A stretch of 64,000 nt of DNA from Tenodera sinensis (taxonomy: Eukaryota; Arthropoda; Insecta; Mantodea; Mantidae): assembly GCA_030765045.1 (NCBI GenBank), contig CM060965.1:23362935-23426934 (forward strand). The letters run 5' to 3'. Below, piece after piece: positions 50,001-62,000 of this stretch. The stretch's first letter is position 1. The number at the start of each line of letters is the position of its first letter. The notes beneath the pieces were generated by a model. That model was not told the origin of the DNA. It did no database searches and worked only from the letters and a program-made list of their open reading frames with translations. Position numbers and translations under genes: made by a program.

Positions 50001-53000
50001 TGTTGTAATATACAGATACACTAATTTGTTGTAACTACTGGCATTCTACTTATTGTAAAATGCTTTGACAACTTTGAAACTTTGCATGAATGTGAACAAC
50101 TTACCAAATTAGATGAATGGTATATGAAACTATACAAGATGAACAAAGGAAGATATGCGGCTCTGAAACTTTTGTAAGCTCTTCTGCTGGTGTGTTTGTT
50201 GTTCGGGAAGGACTATTTTCCTTGGAACATTAAAGATTGAGGTTATTCATGTATAATGTATATAGTTTCACGTTGCATGCCTTTGAAAAATTTTAAGCAT
50301 ATGCTACTGTTCTAAAGCTTTTCTTTCTTCATCTACTCCATTATTTTCTTTTTTATTTGGGGGGGGGGGGGGGGCTGGAACTGTTATAACTTAGTAGGAA
50401 ACCTATCTGATGTACTAACAGACATGTTTTTCATTTAGGTATATTCAGTAATTAATACAATTCCTTGTTTGTTTCTGTATGTATAATTTAATATGCATAT
50501 GTGTGGATTTATAAGGCAAATATAAAAATAATAAAAATTTACTATACGAGGATCATTCAATAAGTACACATGTTTCAAAATACATATATGGTGTTGCTAA
50601 GGCAAGTTGAAAATACCATAGTCTACTGTCATTTATTACATGTTGGTTACTGAATTGTAGGTTAGTTTGGATTTAGCAGGTATTTCAGTTAGTTCCTCAA
50701 AGTGTATTTCGCTAAAATATAAAAAGTGCAGTGTTGTCCAGTGATTCACTTTTTACTTTTGGATGAAAAAACTTGCAAGGAGATAAAAGCAAAATTGGAT
50801 GCTATTTATGGGGACGTTTTTCCAATTATTACAACAATTAGATAATGGTTCGACAACTTCAAATGTGGTCAAACATCAGTTTTTGGTGAGCGCCCAGGAT
50901 GTCTGTCAAATGTGACATCATTGAAAAACTCCAAGATATGATTATTCGTGATTGTCAAACAAAAGTTCATAAAGTGACAGAGGCCATAGATGTGTCTAAA
51001 GGTACCTCAATTTATATTTTGTGTGATAGGTTGCAGACGAAAAAGCTATTGGTCTAGTGGGTGCCGCTTTTACAGAGCTATTTAAGCAAAATCTCAAGGA
51101 CTTTTTACATTGAGTTATCACTTCAATGTGGCTTGAATTCATCATTATAGAAACCAAGTACAATCAAAACAATGGATTGATTCCCGTGAATCTGCTCCAA
51201 AGAAAACAAAGATGGTTCCACCAAACAGAAAAGTGATGGTGATGATTTTTTCGGATGTAAAGGATGTAACATTCATTGATTTCTTGAAAAAACTATTCCT
51301 GGACATTACTACAGTGAGTTATTGGCCTGATTTGACAAGAAATTAAAGGAGACATGGCCCCATTTGGTGAGGAAGAAAATGCTGTTTCATTACAACAGCA
51401 CACCAGCATACTCATCCAATGTTGTCACTGCTAAGCTGCATGAATTGCGATATAAACTGCTGCCGTACCCCTAATATTCACCTGACATGATGCCCTGTAA
51501 TTTCCACTTGCTCCCAAATGTGAAGATATGGCTCGTGGGAACAAAATTTATATCAAATGAGGTCATCATCACAAAGAGGCATATTTTGCAGAGCTTGACA
51601 GTGCCTAATTTTTGAAGAGGTTAAAAAAGGGCAGGAATGTTGGGAGACTATGGGGGACTATGTTGAGAAATAAATAATTTGTGTTTGAAAAAATTGGCAT
51701 CTTCATTTCTAACATGGGTACTTATTGAACCATCCTCGTATACATGCCTTAACACAAATGATCAATAAGGAAAACAAACTACTTTTTTTTAATAGCCATA
51801 AAATATAATATTCAAAATGGTTGATGAGGATGTTGCATGTGCATGTAAAGAAAATTTTCATGAAAGGATTCATACTCCCTCAGTATTCTGCACAGCTTCA
51901 CTACTCAATCAGTGAAGAAAAGTAGAAAAAGTTTCCACAACATTCCTTGGGTTATTAAAAAAATTAAATGATTTATAATATTTAAACACAAAGCAAGCTT
52001 TTAGGCACAGGTTTAAAGTAGTTTTGCTACAATTTTATCGCAAGGTTAGCTTCAAAAGCACAACTTTAAGATGTTACCATAATTTATTTATAAACCTGTT
52101 TGTACAAAACTATTAATGCATTTGCATAAGAATTAATGCATCTACCATTAATTACTCACCCCCTCATCTTTTACTGAGTCAGTTGTTTTTTTTTTTTCCA
52201 GGAGGACAAGACAAATGCCAAGACAGGATATTTCCAAATAAAAGGTCCAGGTGGTTCAATAATAATTGTGAAATATATGAGCGATAACATTCAGAAAACT
52301 AGAGCCACAATAAATACAGTTTTGAGGAAGTTCAAGTAAGTAAATAAACAGTTTAGCTCTAGATGTGTAATAAAATGACCACCAAAATTGTTCTGATACT
52401 TTCCAATTTTGGAACAATAACTAATGTCAATGAGCATATCACGCCTTACTGAAAAATGATTATTGAGAAACTTGGTATACAAACTGCCTCAAATCACACA
52501 TAAAGTATAGGCTGTAAAACATAACCATGTGGCACAACAGCCCATATAGGCCAAGGCCTACCACCCAATCGCTGCATTTCCCACCCCTGCCCATCACAGG
52601 CATCATAAGTGGGGTGCAGTACTGAAGGTGAGATGTGGTCCATGTCCATATCCCTCCCGGCCGATTCTGCGGTCTTCTTGACCAGGGGCTGCTACTTTTC
52701 AATCAAGTAGCTCCTCAATTGGCCCCTCAGGGACCTAACAAGGCTGAGTGCACCCTGGATAAGGTCTCCCAGAGGGAGAAAATCCCCACACTGTTGCTGG
52801 AAATCAAACCTAGGTCCGCTGCTGGGTAAGCAGCAGTGCTACCACCACACTAAGAAGATGATCAAAGTAGAGGCTGCATGGCCTCTTAATAAAAAATTAA
52901 ATTATGGCATTGCTTCAATATGTTCAGACTCTCTTGCTCCTATCACTATACATTAGGTGCTGAAAGTTAACAGGGCAGTCTTAAATAATTTATTCTTCGT

Positions 53001-54896
53001 GGAAGAAAGCATAAAAATGTGACAATTTTGGGACGAAATATGGTAATCTCTTTACTAGAGTGATAAACAACAGCTATATTCAGTCAGTAACTCTGCTGTA
53101 GTTATAGAAGCAGAGCTCAAAAAAATGCATTTTTTTTTACTGCCCAAAAAGATACAGCTGATTGGACATTTTTTCCTGTTTGAGTTGTCATAAGGCATTT
53201 ATAGAGTAATAAAACTACTTATTTACAGTAGCAAATAGTGTGTTTTATTTTTGTATTGTGTGTGCAACCAAGTCCATATTGCTGAATTTGAGATTATATA
53301 TAGATAAAAGTCTACTGTGTAACTTAATGTAATGGGAAGAAGAAATTGTGTACAGGCATTTCACCACAGAATTTTGGAATAATCAGGTCATTGTTGCAGA
53401 GTGCTGAAAATAGGTATAAATAACTGGCAAATAATGATTCATAGAGTCTTGTTTCACATTTGCCCAAAAAGTACTATAAAATGTTATTGCATATGCTTGA
53501 CATTCATAAAATAAAGTACCTACATGACTAGTCAACTGATATTTTAAATAACTTGAAAATTAGAAGAATGTTTTGGCATTCTCTCTCTTAGATTTATTTC
53601 ACCAGAAGTAAGTTAATACATTGAAGTTTAAAAGGTGATATAATCACTATGTTTTAGAAAATATGAAAATGCCTTGAAACATCTAATACATGTCTTACTA
53701 CAGTCTGATTTTTAAAAGAAGATACATATGTCAAGAAAGGGGGGCAAAAGGTAAGAGGGGAAGGCCGTTGCCATGGAAATGTAAACAAAGGTTGCCACAT
53801 TGGTCACGCTGATGAATCATGTACTCCTCGGGTGAGTTATCACTAGTTGTTCGCAAGAAACTGACCTTTCTTTGGTGTCCAGTTGTTTTGTACTACCTGG
53901 CAAAGCGTTGAGGCATATCGACCTTGGCTGTCAAGCGCTACAATTGCTTCTCGTCTTGTTTATTAGAAGAGCGAAATATCGGTAACTTGGAGTATAATCA
54001 GTGATAAAACACAAATAGATGATCTCTTGCACCTGCCAATATACGAGACGTTGCTATCCTGTTTATATGATTACATCTGAACAGAGTGTGCACACACCGT
54101 CTAGCCATGTTTATGTGATAAGCTCACGTAAATATCTGGGCAGTTTCACATTCTTTCCGATGCACTTCATGGCTTTGCCAGGCAATATGTTGTTAGCTTA
54201 CCGTGTTAAATGTCATGTTCAAATACATAGTTATGAAAGCAAGAGTGGTGGAGGTACATCCGTGCCCAAAAAAAAATTAGTCATGTCCGGAACGTGAAGT
54301 TCGTTTAAGTCTTACATGGCTCTGCATCTTGTTTACACTATCCCTATCCGTAATACAGTTGTTAGCAGCAACATAAAGTTCTCGCAGGTTCCAAATCTTA
54401 ATATTACTAACCCATATAATCAATCAAGGTATTGTTCCTTAAGGACTTGGATGAATTTGGCATTCAGACATGGCTCATTTTTTGTAGGCCTAAGATTCAT
54501 TTCCCAAGACAAAGATCAACTTCCAGTTGAGGTATTACATTTGCACAGTCAACCTAGAGAATTTCTCTTGTTCTCTTACAGGAAGAGGAGAATATGCTCC
54601 TTCGCAATGAACCTCTTATTCTTTCCAACCAAATGCGGAAACAAACTGCACATGTTCTTAAAATAAGTAGGTGACTGTTTCTAGAATCTTTCAAGAGAAT
54701 CAGCTACAACCAGGTCCATCACAAATTGCAACTCCTGGGAAAGAGAGATCAAGAGCATCTCCAGTTAGACAACTGGACAGTTTTCGGTCAGATGCCATAA
54801 GAAGGCACATGTAATAGCTGTTATACATGAAAGGAGCATCCTACCACATGTAAGCTTCATTCTTCTCATACTTAAATTCAAAAAATGTATATATAA

Positions 54897-54941
<45 letters not shown>

Positions 54942-55684
54942 CCAATACCAGGAAATTGATATTTGAAAGGTTAGATATTGTAGCACTAAGACCTTTGTTT
55001 TTAAAAGAAATGCAAAACAGGCACTTGAAAGAAATAATGTAGTTGGATAAATGCCAGTCATACCATATCAAAGGGCTGGACTGATGGTACGCTCGAAAGT
55101 ATCACAAGAGTTCCTATTGTAAACAAGAGAGGGATTCATCTGTAAATTAGATGCTCAGAATCACAACTGCAAAACTTAAAGATGCAGCGAATTCATATTG
55201 AGAACAGATTACTTTTTTCTTATTAAGAAAAAATTACTTTTGCTTTCAAGGTAGGCTAAAATAGATATTATCTGCATATTTTCGCTGCCGTGGAATGCTC
55301 TGAGTATTGAGGGGGATATGCGTAAGTTGCTATCTGCTATTCTCCATGTGGAGAAGCTGACGGCTGTCATGTAATGTCTTTTAAAAGTCAGACTGTAACT
55401 TGCTAATGAAAACATGCATGGAATGAAAATAACTATTAACGCCAATATTGTGCAACACAAATAGTTACTGGATTTTAATAAATGAAGTCATAGGTTGCAC
55501 ATAAATTGTAGTGAAATTAACTTACAGTTCTTCAATTACCGATGGTGCAGCTGAGACCTTATTCGACCACAAGGGTGTTATTAACACAAATATACCTGAA
55601 AATATTGCTGAAGATGATGCCATTGCTCATGCAATAGAAACTGGAGCTGAGGAAGTTGAGAAACTTGAAGATGATGTTTTTCAG
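46853..55684 (+). CDS. TACO1: TACO1, mitochondrial translational activator of COX1 (YebC family), 5' four exons, partial
   Basis: The protein belongs to the YebC/TACO1 family. In mammals TACO1 acts in the mitochondrial matrix to promote translation of the cytochrome c oxidase subunit 1 mRNA; the bacterial relatives act in translation at proline-rich stretches. Four exons join in frame (46853-47045, 47471-47583, 52202-52335, 55528-55684) to give residues 1-199. Residues 1-28 are basic and poor in acids, a fitting mitochondrial presequence. AGHSKWQNIKH at 29-39 is the family signature. DP..N (69-74), NMP (88-90) and GPGG (117-120) are further conserved points. Family members are about 240-300 residues long, so roughly the last 50-100 are missing and should be coded beyond the satellite that starts in the next intron. 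No frame damage is seen, so the gene looks functional. I chose the ATG at 46853 because it precedes the presequence and the first conserved block without a stop. Confidence 0.92.
47471..47583 (+). CDS. TACO1: TACO1 exon 2 (residues 65-102)
   Basis: The acceptor is TTTATTGCAG and the donor AAG/GTAAAA. The exon encodes GGSADPASNLQL through the NMP motif to KSLK, the helical first domain of YebC proteins, and ends in phase 0. Intron 1 is only 425 bp, whereas introns 2 and 3 are 4.6 kb and 3.2 kb and full of repeats. Confidence 0.92.
47975..48195 (+). mobile_element. SINE family E in TACO1 intron 2
   Basis: The order CTTAGTTGGTTAGACATTGG, GCGGGTTCAAATCC, TTTTTAATATGCTTAAAAGTG, GGACGAAATTCCAGCACAC follows the copy at 45368-45605, with diverged bases. 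Confidence 0.8.
48468..49061. mobile_element. pogo/Tigger-like MITE in TACO1 intron 2
   Basis: The left end TA|CAATAGAACCCTGCTAATC (48468) and the right end ...TGGGTTCTACTG|TA (49061) are inverted repeats flanked by TA. The CAxTAGAACC pattern with TA duplication is typical of pogo/Tigger elements. Sub-terminal sequences (CGGATTTAGAAAT, CAGATTATCC, CGGATTATCCGATTCTGG) repeat the terminal theme. The ~590-bp interior has no transposase. Confidence 0.75.
49240..49575 (+). mobile_element. SINE family C in TACO1 intron 2
   Basis: Head GGCACCGTGGCTGAGTGGTT, then CATGGTGGATGAAGTGGCAT, GGCGGGTTTTCTCCGGGTT and a pyrimidine-rich body to TAAGTCCTTCATAAGGGGAG. It aligns with 14272-14440 but keeps its 3' part. 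The B-box has largely decayed here. An 84-codon open frame inside is a repeat by-product. Confidence 0.75.
49750..49970 (+). mobile_element. SINE family D in TACO1 intron 2
   Basis: TAGTGTGGTGGTAGCATGTC, GAGTTCAAATCTC, TTTATCCAGATAGC, CTCATTTGAGCATATTTCACCC and AGAGGACGTTAA follow the full copy at 32035-32250. Confidence 0.8.
50359..50374 (+). repeat. G16 homopolymer
   Basis: Sixteen consecutive G on the sense strand of TACO1 intron 2, able in principle to form a G-quadruplex. Confidence 0.9.
50543..51742 (+). pseudogene. Full-length dead mariner in TACO1 intron 2
   Basis: The termini TACGAGGATCATTCAATAAG (from 50545) and its complement (to 51740) form a ~23-bp inverted repeat, with TA at both borders. 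About 1.2 kb, the usual mariner size. The + strand carries the HTH start (IHFLLLDEKTCKEIKAKLDA), FDNFKCGQTSVFGERPG, then WIDSRESAPKKTKMVPPNRK, VTFIDFLKK and finally HYNSTPAYSS ... YSPDMMPCNFHLLPN. The family motifs HxDNAPAH and PDLAPxD have Asn in place of both catalytic Asp residues, although the 34-residue spacing is kept. Several stops and frameshifts confirm inactivity. Confidence 0.88.
52202..52335 (+). CDS. TACO1: TACO1 exon 3 (residues 103-146 plus two bases)
   Basis: A long pyrimidine tract and CCAG precede the exon, and GTAAGT follows it. It encodes TGYFQIKGPGGSIIIVKYMS and continues to TVLRKF, matching the family segment E..YEGYGPGG.A..V...TDN. The split codon is completed by exon 4 to give Asn 147. 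Confidence 0.92.
52545..52860 (-). mobile_element. SINE family A in TACO1 intron 3
   Basis: The + strand shows GTGGGGTGCAGTACTGAAGG, TCAATCAAGTAGCTCCTCAA, GGGACCTAACAAGGCTGAGT in the order found at 3066-3355. The head lies at the right end. Short open frames here are not genes. Confidence 0.8.
53745..54890 (+). pseudogene. Transposon-derived remnant in TACO1 intron 3 (tentative)
   Basis: Base composition becomes richer in G+C at about 53750-54250. Near 54735-54815 a + frame reads IATPGKERSRASPVRQLDSF then RSDAIRRHM, and upstream (about 54585-54660) another reads LLRNEPLILSNQMRKQTAHV. This 'TPGK.R....PV..LD.F...AIRRH' style occurs upstream of DDE domains in many insect transposon ORFs, as I recall. 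Open frames of 92 and 116 codons at 54019 and 54316 have no recognised motif. The boundaries are guesses. Confidence 0.35.
54898..54941. repeat. (AAT)n microsatellite
   Basis: About 14 AAT units in TACO1 intron 3. Confidence 0.9.
55528..55684 (+). CDS. TACO1: TACO1 exon 4 (residues 147-199)
   Basis: The acceptor is AACTTACAG and the donor CAG/GTGAGT. The exon encodes SSITDGAAETLFDHKGVI, matching the family block GS.A..F..KGVI, then an acidic helix with AIETGAEEVE. The exon ends in phase 0. The intron that follows contains the satellite array. Confidence 0.92.
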
Positions 55685-56069
55685 GTGAGTGCTGTAGAAA
55701 TTAATGGCAGTACATACTGAACACTTATTAAGCATGGTACAATACCTTTGTCATTTTGTTAACAAAGATTCACAATTGTGTAGGATGCAGTGTTTTTATT
55801 GCAGAAACGAAGTCACATTTACTTTGCAATCAAATTACATATTTTACTCATATGGGTTCTGCATTACTCACATTTCAATTTGGTATTATCTTGTGTATTT
55901 ATCTTCAGGGGCAATATAGTAAAACTGTTCAAAATTCAAAAAAGAGTTATTTGAATCCTGACATAATCATAAAAAGAATACTTATCTAGAAATACTTAGG
56001 TAACTATGTATTTTCCCATTACCTTCCTTATAGATCTATGAAGTCTTAACAGTTGGAACACCCTATGTC
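55685..56069 (+). other. Start of TACO1 intron 4
   Basis: Donor GTGAGT at 55685, then AT-rich unique sequence up to the satellite. Small open frames here (70-77 codons) have no support. Confidence 0.6.
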
Positions 56070-59000
56070 CTTAGTATATACTTATATACAGATCTGGTGT
56101 AGCCTATATGAGCCTATCTCCTCCATCTATAGTTACATACAACTCTGGTGTATCCTATGTGAGCCTATATTAGCCTATCTCCTCACTATATACCTATATA
56201 CAGATCTGGTGTAGCCTCTGTGAGCCTCTACTAACCTATCTCCTAATTATATACTTATATACAGATCTGGTGTAGCCTATGTGAGCCTCTACTAACCTAT
56301 CTCCTCACTATATACCTATATACAGATCTGGTGTAGCCTATGTGAGCCTATACTAACCTATCTCCTAATTATATACTTATATACAGATCTGGTGTAGCCT
56401 ATGTGAGCCTCTACTAACCTATCTCCTCATTATATACTTATATACAGATCTGGTGTAGCCTATGTGAGCCTCTACTAACCTATCTCCTCATTATATACCT
56501 ATATACAGATCTGGTGTAGCCTATGTGAGCCTCTACTAACCTATCTCCTCATTATATACCTATATACAGATCTGGTGTAGCCTATGTGAGCCTCTACTAA
56601 CCTATCTCCTCAGTATATACTTATATACAGATCTGGTGTAGCCTATGTGAGCCTCTACTAACCTATCTCCTCATTATATACTTATATACAGATCTGGTGT
56701 AGCCTATGTGAGCCTCTACTAACCTATCTCCTCATTATATACTTATATGCAGATCTGGTGTAGCCTATGTGAGCCTCTACTAACCTATCTCCTCAGTATA
56801 TACTTATATGCAGATCTGGTGTAGCCTATGTGAGCCTCTACTAACCTATCTCCTCAGTATATACTTATATGCAGATCTGGTGTAGCCTATGTGAACCTCT
56901 ACTAAACTATCTCCTCATTATATACTTATATGCAGATCTGGTGTAGCCTATGTGAACCTCTACTAACCTATCTCCTCATTATATACTTATATACAGATCT
57001 GGTGTAGCCTATGTGAGCCTATACTAACCTATCTCCTCATTATATACTTATATGCAGATCTGGTGTAGCCTATGTGAGCCTATACTAACCTATCTCCTCA
57101 TTATATACTTATATACAGATCTGGTATAGCCTATGTGAACCTCTACTAACCTATCTCCTCATTATATACTTATATACAGATCTGGTGTAGCCTATGTGAG
57201 CCTATACTAACCTATCTCCTCATTATATACTTATATGCAGATCTGGTGTAGCCTATGTGAACCTCTACTAACCTATCTCCTCATTATATACTTATATGCA
57301 GATCTGGTGTAGCCTATGTGAACCTCTACTAACCTATCTCCTCATTTTATACTTATATGCAGATCTGGTGTAGCCTATGTGAGCCTCTACTAACCTATCT
57401 CCTCATTATATACTTATATACAGATCTGGTGTAGCCTATGTGAACCTCTACTAACCTATCTCCTCATTATATACTTATATACAGATCTGGTGTAGCCTAT
57501 GTGAGCCTATACTAACCTATCTCCTCATTATATACTTATATACAGATCTGGTGTAGCCTATGTGAACCTCTACTAACCTATCTCCTCATTATATACTTAT
57601 ATACAGATCTGGTGTAGCCTATGTGAGCCTATACTAACCTATCTCCTCATTATATACTTATATACAGATCTGGTGTAGCCTATGTGAGCCTATACTAACC
57701 TATCTCCTCATTATATACTTATATACAGATCTGGTGTAGCCTATGTGAACCTCTACTAACCTATCTCCTCATTATATACTTATATACAGATCTGGTGTAG
57801 CCTATGTGAGCCTATACTAGCCTCTCTCCTCAGTATATACTTATATACCGATCTGGTGTAGCCTATGTGAGCCTATACTAGCCTATCTCCTCATTATATA
57901 CTTATATACCGATCTGCTGTAGCCTATGTGACCCTATACTAGCCTCTCTCCTCAGTATATACTTATATACATATCTGGTGTAGCCTATGTGAACCTGTAC
58001 TAGCCTCTCTCCTCATTATATACTTATATACCGATCTGGTGTAGCCTATGTGAACCTATACTAGCCTATCTCCTCATTATATACTTATATACCGATCTGG
58101 TGTAGCCTATGTGAACCTGTACTAGCCCCTCTCCTCAGTATATACTAATATACCGATCTGGTGTAGCCTATGTGAGCCTATACTAGCCTCTCTCCTCAGT
58201 ATATACTTATATACATATCTGGTGAGCCTATGTGAGCCTACACTAGCCTATCTCCTCAGTATATACTTATACACATATCTCGGGTAGCCTATGTGAGCCT
58301 ACACTAGCCTATGTCTTCAGTCTATACTTGTATACAGATCTGCTGTAGCGTATGTGTAGCCTATAGTAGCCTATCTCCATAGTCTATACTTGTATACAGA
58401 TCTGGTTTAGCTTATGTGAACCTATTTTAGCCTGCCTCATCAGTCTATACTTACATACAACACTGGTGTAGCCTATACCAGCCCATCTCCTCATTCTATA
58501 CTTATATACAGTTCTGGTGTATCATATGTGAGCCTATATTACTCTATCTCCTCAGTCTAAACTTATATACAGATCTGGTGCAACCTATACTAACATATCT
58601 CCTAAGTCTGTACTTACATACAGATCTGGTGTAGCCTATACTAGCCCATCTCCTCTGTCTATACTTATATACAGATCTGGTGTAGCCTATACAAGCCTAT
58701 CTCCTCAGTCTATACGTATACACAGATCTGGTGTAGCCTATACTAGCCTATCTCTCCAGACTATACTTACATACAGATCTGGCGTAGCCTATGTGATCCT
58801 ATACTAACCTATCTCCTCATTATATACTTTTATACAGATCTGGTGTAGCCTTTGTGAACCTATACTAGCCTCTCTCCTCAGTGTATACTTATATACAGCT
58901 CTGGTGTAGCCTATGTAAGCCTCTACAAGCCTATCTCCCCAGTCTATATATTTAAATACAGATTTGCTGTCACCCATGTGAGCCTGTAGTAACCTATCTC

Positions 59001-62000
59001 CTCATTATATACTTATATACAGATCTGGTGTAGCCTATGTGAGTCTATACTAGCCTATCCCCTCATTAATTACAGATCTGGTGTGGCCCATTTGAACCTA
59101 TAATAGCCTATCTCCTCAGTACATACATATCTGGTGTAGCCTATGTGAGCCTATACTAGCCTCTCTCCTCAGTATATACATATCTGGTGTAGCCTATGTG
59201 AGCCTATACTAGCCTATCTCCTCAGTATATACTTATATACAGATATGGTGTAGCCTATGTGAGCCTATACTAGCCTATCTCCTCAGTATATACTGATATA
59301 CACATCTGGTGTAGCCTATGTGAGCCTATACTAGCCTATCTCCTCAGTATATACTTATATACATATCTGGTGTAGCCTATGTGAGCCTATACTAGCCTAT
59401 CTCCTCAGTCTATACTTATATCCATATCTGGTGTAGCCTATGTGAACCCATACTAGCCTATCTCCTCAGTCTATACTTATATACAGACCTGGTGTAGCCC
59501 ATCTCCTCAGTGTACACTTATATACAGATCTGGTGTAGCCTATGTGAACCTATACTAGCGTATCTCCTCAGTATATACTTATATACAGATCTGGTGTAGC
59601 CTATGTGAATCTATACTAGCCTATCTCCTCATTATATACTTATATACAGATCTGGTGTAGCCTATGCGAACCTATACTAGCCTACCTCCCCAGTCTATAC
59701 TTATATACAGATCAGTTTTAGCCTATGTGATCCTATACTAGCCTATCTCCTCATTATATACTTATATACAGATCTGGTGTAGCCTATGTGAACCTGTACT
59801 AGCCTATCTCCTCATTACATACTTATATACAGATCTGGTGTAGCCTATGTGAACCTATACTAGCCTACCTCCCCAGTCTATACTTATATACAGATCTGGT
59901 GTAGCCTATGTGAACCTATACTAGCCTACCTCCCCAGTCTATACTTATATACAATTCTGGTGTACACTATGTGAGCCTATACTAGCCTATCTCCTCAGTC
60001 TATACTTATATACGCATCCTGTGTAGCCTATGTGAGCCGGTACTAGCCTATCTCCTCAGTCTATACTTATAGACTGAGCTGGTGTAGCCTATGTCACCCT
60101 GTACTAGCCTCTCTCCTCGGTCTATACTTATAAACAGATCTGGTGTAGCCTATGTGAGCCTATACTAGCCTATCTCCTCAGTATATACAGATCTGGTGTA
60201 GCCTATGTGAGCCTATACTAGCCTATTTCCTCAGTGTACAGTTATATACAGATCTGGTGTAGCCTATGTGAGCCTATATAGCCTCTCTCCTCAGTCTATA
60301 CTTATAGACTGAGCTGGTGTAGCCTATGTGAGCCTATATAGCCTCTCTCCTCAGACTATACTTATATACAGATCTGGTGTAGCCTATGTGAGTCTATATA
60401 GCCTCTCTCCTCGGTCTATACTTGTAGACTGATCTGGTGTAGCCTATGTGAGCCTATACTAGCCTATCTCCTCAGTGTACACTGATATACAGATCTGGTG
60501 TAGCCTATGTGAGCCTATATAGCCTCTCTCCTCAGTCTATACTTATAGACTGAGCTGGTGTAGCCTATGTGAGCCTATACTAGCCTATCTCCTCTGCCTA
60601 TACTTATAGACTGAGCTGGTGTAGCCTAGATGAGCTTCTACTTGCCTATCTCCTCGGTCTATACTTATATACAGATCTGGTGTAGCCTATGTGAACCTCT
60701 ACTAACCTTTCTCCTCATTATATACTTATATACAGATCTGGTGTAGCCTGTGTGAGCCTATACTAGCCTATCTCCTTAGTCTATACTTATATAGAGATCT
60801 GGTGTAGCCTATGTGAACCTATACTAGCCTCCCTCCTTAGTGATGCTTTTATACCGATCCAGTGCATCCTATGTGAGCCTGTACTAGCCTATCTCCTCAG
60901 TATATACTTATATACCGATATAGTGTATCGTATGTGGACCTATACTGGCGTATCTCTGCAGTCTATGCTTATATAAGGTTCTGGTGTAGCCCATGTGAGC
61001 CTACCTCCTCAGTATATACTTATATACATATCTGATGTAGCCCATGTGAGCCTACCTCCTCAGTATATACTTATATACATATCTGATGTAGCCTATGTGA
61101 GCCTATCTCTTCAGTATATACTTATACACATATCTGGTGTGGCCTATGTGATCCTATACTAGCCTATCTCCTCATTATATACTTATATACTTATCTGGTG
61201 TAGCCTATGTGGACCTATACTAGCGTATCTCTGCAGTCTATGCTTATATAAAGTTCTGGTGTAGCCTATGTGAGCCTACCTCCTCAGCATATACTTATAC
61301 ACATATCTGATGTAGCCTATGTGAGCCTATCTCCTCAGTATATACTTATACACATATCTGGTGTGGCCTATGTGAGCCTATACTGGCCTATCTCCTCAGT
61401 ATATACTTATATACATATCTGGTGTAGCCTATGTGAGCCTATACTTGCCTATCTCCTCAGTATATACATATCTGGTGTAGCCCATGTGAGCCTATACTAG
61501 CCTATCTCCTCAGTATATACTTATATACATATCTGGTGTAGCCTATGTGAGCCTATACTAGCCTATCTCCTCATTATATACAGATCTGGTGTAGCCTTTG
61601 TGAGCCTATACTAGACCATCTCCGCAGTCTATACTTACATACAGATCTCGGGTAGCCTATGTGAGCCTATACTAGCCTATCTCCTTGGTGTATACTTAAA
61701 TACTGATCTGGTGTAGCCTATGTGAGCCTATACTAGCCTATCTCCTCATTATATACAGATCTGGTGTAGCCTTTGTGAGCCTATACTAGCCTATCTCCTC
61801 AGTATATACTTTTATACATATCTGGTGTAGCCTATGTGAGCCTATACTAGCCTATCCCCTCAGTATATACTTATATACATATCTGGTGTAGCCTATGTGA
61901 GCCTATACTAGCCTATCTCCTCAGTATATACTTATATACATATCTGGTGTAGGCTATGTGAGCCTATACTAGCCTATCTCCTCAGTATATACTTATATAC

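Noticed and set aside
54019..54666. Host gene exons (92- and 116-codon frames inside TACO1 intron 3)
   Set aside because: No known motif and no clear acceptor-donor pairs; they lie next to a transposon-like remnant.
61270..61500. 76-codon open frame in the satellite
   Set aside because: 61 is not a multiple of 3, so frames shift in every unit; the frame is open by chance in a few units.
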